From contig JAEDKB010000073.1 of assembly GCA_016296045.1 (NCBI GenBank), positions 1 to 7,559 on the forward strand: a stretch of 7,559 nt of DNA. The letters are read 5' to 3'. The notes under the pieces are model-generated. The model searched no databases, was not told where the DNA came from, and saw only the letters and a program-made list of their open reading frames with translations. The translations under genes and the position numbers were made by a program. Positions 6,044-7,559 of the stretch are shown in pieces; position 1 is the first letter of the stretch, and every line of letters begins with the position of its first letter. Origin of the DNA: Oscillospiraceae bacterium. Its GTDB lineage: Bacteria; Bacillota; Clostridia; Oscillospirales; Oscillospiraceae.

Positions 6044-6766
6044 ATGAACGTACTGGCAATTGGCGCACACCCGGATGATGTAGAAAACATGTGTGGAGGA
6101 ACGCTGGCTAAGTATGCGTCTCTGGGGCACAAGGTGTTCATCGCTACGGCAACAAATGGCAACATCGGTTCAGCACATCACACGATGGAGGAGATTGCTC
6201 GCATCCGCAAGGCTGAGGCAGCTAAATCTGCCGCGATCATCGGCGCGGAATACATCTGTCTGGACTACGACGATGAGATGTTCTTTGAAGACCGCTCAGT
6301 ACGCATGGCGTTCATCAATCTGATCCGGCATTGCAAAGCTGATGTAATACTGACGCACAATCCAAAGGACTATAATCCCGATCATGAACTGACAAGTAAA
6401 ATTGTCAATGATGTGGCAGTTATGATCCCTATCGCACATTTGAAGACTGAAGAGCCGCCCTGTCAAACAATTCCCTCCATATGGTATTTTGAACCTTCTT
6501 GTGGTCTTGGCTTTGTCCCCACGGACTATGTCGATATTACCGACTTTTTTGAGACAAAGATGAAGATGCTCAACTGTATGGAGAGCCAAAAACAGTGGAT
6601 GGCGGACAACTATGCCTCCATGGAGGGAGACACGTCACGATTCTTTAGAAACAGCCAACTAACCTCATCCTATCGCGGTATGCAGGCCGGCGTGAAATAT
6701 GCTGAGGGGTTTGTACGCGCGCTTGACGGACATCGTACACGTTTTACAGAGCGTGTACTGCCTTAA
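6044..6766 (+). CDS. LmbE/PIG-L family zinc-dependent deacetylase
   Basis: PIG-L/LmbE enzymes hydrolyse N-acetyl groups, classically of N-acetylglucosaminyl conjugates, using a zinc ion. The protein has 240 residues and no signal peptide. The signature AHPDDVE is at 8-14: His9 and Asp12 are the expected zinc ligands and Asp11 the likely general base. The third ligand is His114 in YNPDHELTS, preceded by LTHNPKD. The EEIARIRKAEA helix and the C-terminal RGMQAGVKYAEGF segment are, from memory, shared with a LmbE group repeatedly found in Bacillota sugar operons and lacking a proven substrate. GGGAGG at 6032-6037 sets the start at 6044; an in-frame ATG at 6014 lies upstream, has no comparable ribosome site, and would add ten residues before the first strand. 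It is the second deacylase in the operon, suggesting a substrate with more than one acyl group. Alternatives include a thiol-conjugate deacetylase like BshB, less likely next to a sugar importer. Confidence 0.88.
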   Translation: MNVLAIGAHPDDVENMCGGTLAKYASLGHKVFIATATNGNIGSAHHTMEEIARIRKAEAAKSAAIIGAEYICLDYDDEMFFEDRSVRMAFINLIRHCKADVILTHNPKDYNPDHELTSKIVNDVAVMIPIAHLKTEEPPCQTIPSIWYFEPSCGLGFVPTDYVDITDFFETKMKMLNCMESQKQWMADNYASMEGDTSRFFRNSQLTSSYRGMQAGVKYAEGFVRALDGHRTRFTERVLP

Positions 6767-6792
6767 TTGAGGAATGGGAAAACGAGGAATCG

Positions 6793-7559
6793 ATGGTGTA
6801 CATAACGTTTGGCCTCGTCAGTTTTTTTGCATCCGTGATAGGAAGCATTTGCGGTATTGGCGGTGGAGTCATTATAAAACCCACTCTGGATGCGTTTCAG
6901 ATCTATTCCGCAGCGACCATCAGCCTCATGTGCGGCTGTACAGTTCTTGCTATGGCTGCCTGCAGTATCTGCAGAATTCTAGTTTCAGAAACGTCATATA
7001 TTAGATGGAAAGTCAGTGGCTGGCTTGGCGTAGGTGCCGCAACCGGAGGAATCATTGGGGGCGCATTACTAAGCTACATTTCATCGCAGATGGGACAGCC
7101 AAATCTTGTGGGAGCAATCCAGGCAGTTGCACTGTTCGCTATTCTTGCAGTCACACTGTTGTATATGCGGAACGAGAGTAAGGTGCAGACGCTTCATCTT
7201 ACCCGCAGCTATATCTGTCTTGTGATTGGGTTCGCTCTGGGCGTTTGTTCTTCCTTTTTAGGGATCGGCGGAGGCCCGCTCAATCTGGTTGTTTTGTACT
7301 ACTTTTTCTCTATGCAGAAAAAAGAAGCTGCACAGAATTCACTTTTTATTATACTAATTGCCCAAGCAGCAAATTTGATGTATGCCGCGTGTCGTCAAAA
7401 AATCCCAAGTTTGCCATTTCCTGAAACGGCCGTGATGTTATTCTGCGGCGTAGCTGGTGGAATCTTCGGGCGTCGATTAAATCAAAAATTGACAGAGCGG
7501 TCAATTGGCAACTTGTTGTTTTGGGTCACAATTATCATTATGCTGATTTGCTGCTATAA
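6793..7559 (+). CDS. TauE/SafE family membrane transporter (runs off the window, nearly complete)
   Basis: TauE/SafE (DUF81) proteins are linked to transport of sulfite, sulfonates and other small organic anions; most members are uncharacterised. The frame is open from ATG 6793 for 255 codons plus two bases to the window end. Given usual family lengths it probably stops within a few codons. The family's internal duplication is clear: CGIGGGVIIKP at 20-30 near the first membrane segment and LGIGGGPLN at 156-164, about 136 residues later. Hydrophobic segments fill most of the protein, with a charged hydrophilic break around MRNESK. GAGGA (6784-6788) lies 4 bases before the ATG and 7 before GTG at 6796, so either could be used. 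The gene follows the LmbE stop by 26 bases and appears to be in the same transcript. The terminal TAA of the window is in another frame and is not its stop. Confidence 0.88.
   Translation, partial: MVYITFGLVSFFASVIGSICGIGGGVIIKPTLDAFQIYSAATISLMCGCTVLAMAACSICRILVSETSYIRWKVSGWLGVGAATGGIIGGALLSYISSQMGQPNLVGAIQAVALFAILAVTLLYMRNESKVQTLHLTRSYICLVIGFALGVCSSFLGIGGGPLNLVVLYYFFSMQKKEAAQNSLFIILIAQAANLMYAACRQKIPSLPFPETAVMLFCGVAGGIFGRRLNQKLTERSIGNLLFWVTIIIMLICCY

Noticed and set aside
6774..7004. Open frame of 76 codons starting at an ATG soon after the LmbE gene
   Set aside because: It is out of frame with the TauE/SafE gene, which is open to the window end and has two clear GIGGG motifs. The 76-codon product is a shadow with no recognisable features.
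7557..7559. TAA at the very end of the window as the stop of the TauE/SafE gene
   Set aside because: Counting from ATG 6793, the last complete codon is TAT at 7555-7557, so this TAA is out of frame and the gene continues beyond the window.

Overview
The window looks like a carbohydrate-utilisation locus from a Gram-positive anaerobe, most likely a clostridial Bacillota. This is inferred from near-consensus promoters, strong AGGAGG-type ribosome binding sites, a lipoprotein solute-binding protein with a Gram-positive-style lipobox, a response-regulator-like gene divergent from a CUT1 ABC importer with no ATPase of its own, and a base composition that looks near balanced by eye (not computed). 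No RNA gene, insertion sequence, CRISPR array or integration site was seen.

Layout. Positions 1-704 hold the N-terminal part of a minus-strand regulator with a degenerate receiver domain; its C-terminus lies outside the window. The 236-base divergent intergenic region (705-940) carries a perfect-consensus promoter for the regulator (734-762, minus) and a good promoter for the operon (859-887, plus), about 96 bases apart. From 941 to the window end, seven genes run on the plus strand: solute-binding lipoprotein (941-2305), an intercistronic region with two hairpins (2306-2457), MalF-like permease (2458-3366), MalG-like permease (3366-4199), an enolase-superfamily acid-sugar dehydratase candidate (4209-5333), an Axe2-like SGNH acetylesterase (5343-5990), a LmbE/PIG-L deacetylase (6044-6766) and a TauE/SafE membrane protein (6793 to the window end, cut off within what is probably its last few codons). 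After the hairpin region all gaps are 53 bases or less, so this reads as one operon.

How it may work together (inference). The binding protein and two permeases import a saccharide using an ATPase encoded elsewhere (MsmX type). Two cytoplasmic deacylases of unrelated folds, an O-acetyl esterase and a metal-dependent PIG-L-type amidohydrolase, would trim substituents. The enolase-superfamily enzyme, whose metal ligands and catalytic histidines have the spacing I recall for D-galactonate dehydratase, would dehydrate the released or derived sugar acid to a 2-keto-3-deoxy acid. The TauE/SafE protein would move a small anion across the membrane. No kinase, aldolase, oxidoreductase or glycoside hydrolase is present, so the pathway is incomplete here and the substrate cannot be named. 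The combination suggests an acetylated, possibly amino-sugar-containing, acidic saccharide, and is the most interesting aspect of the window.
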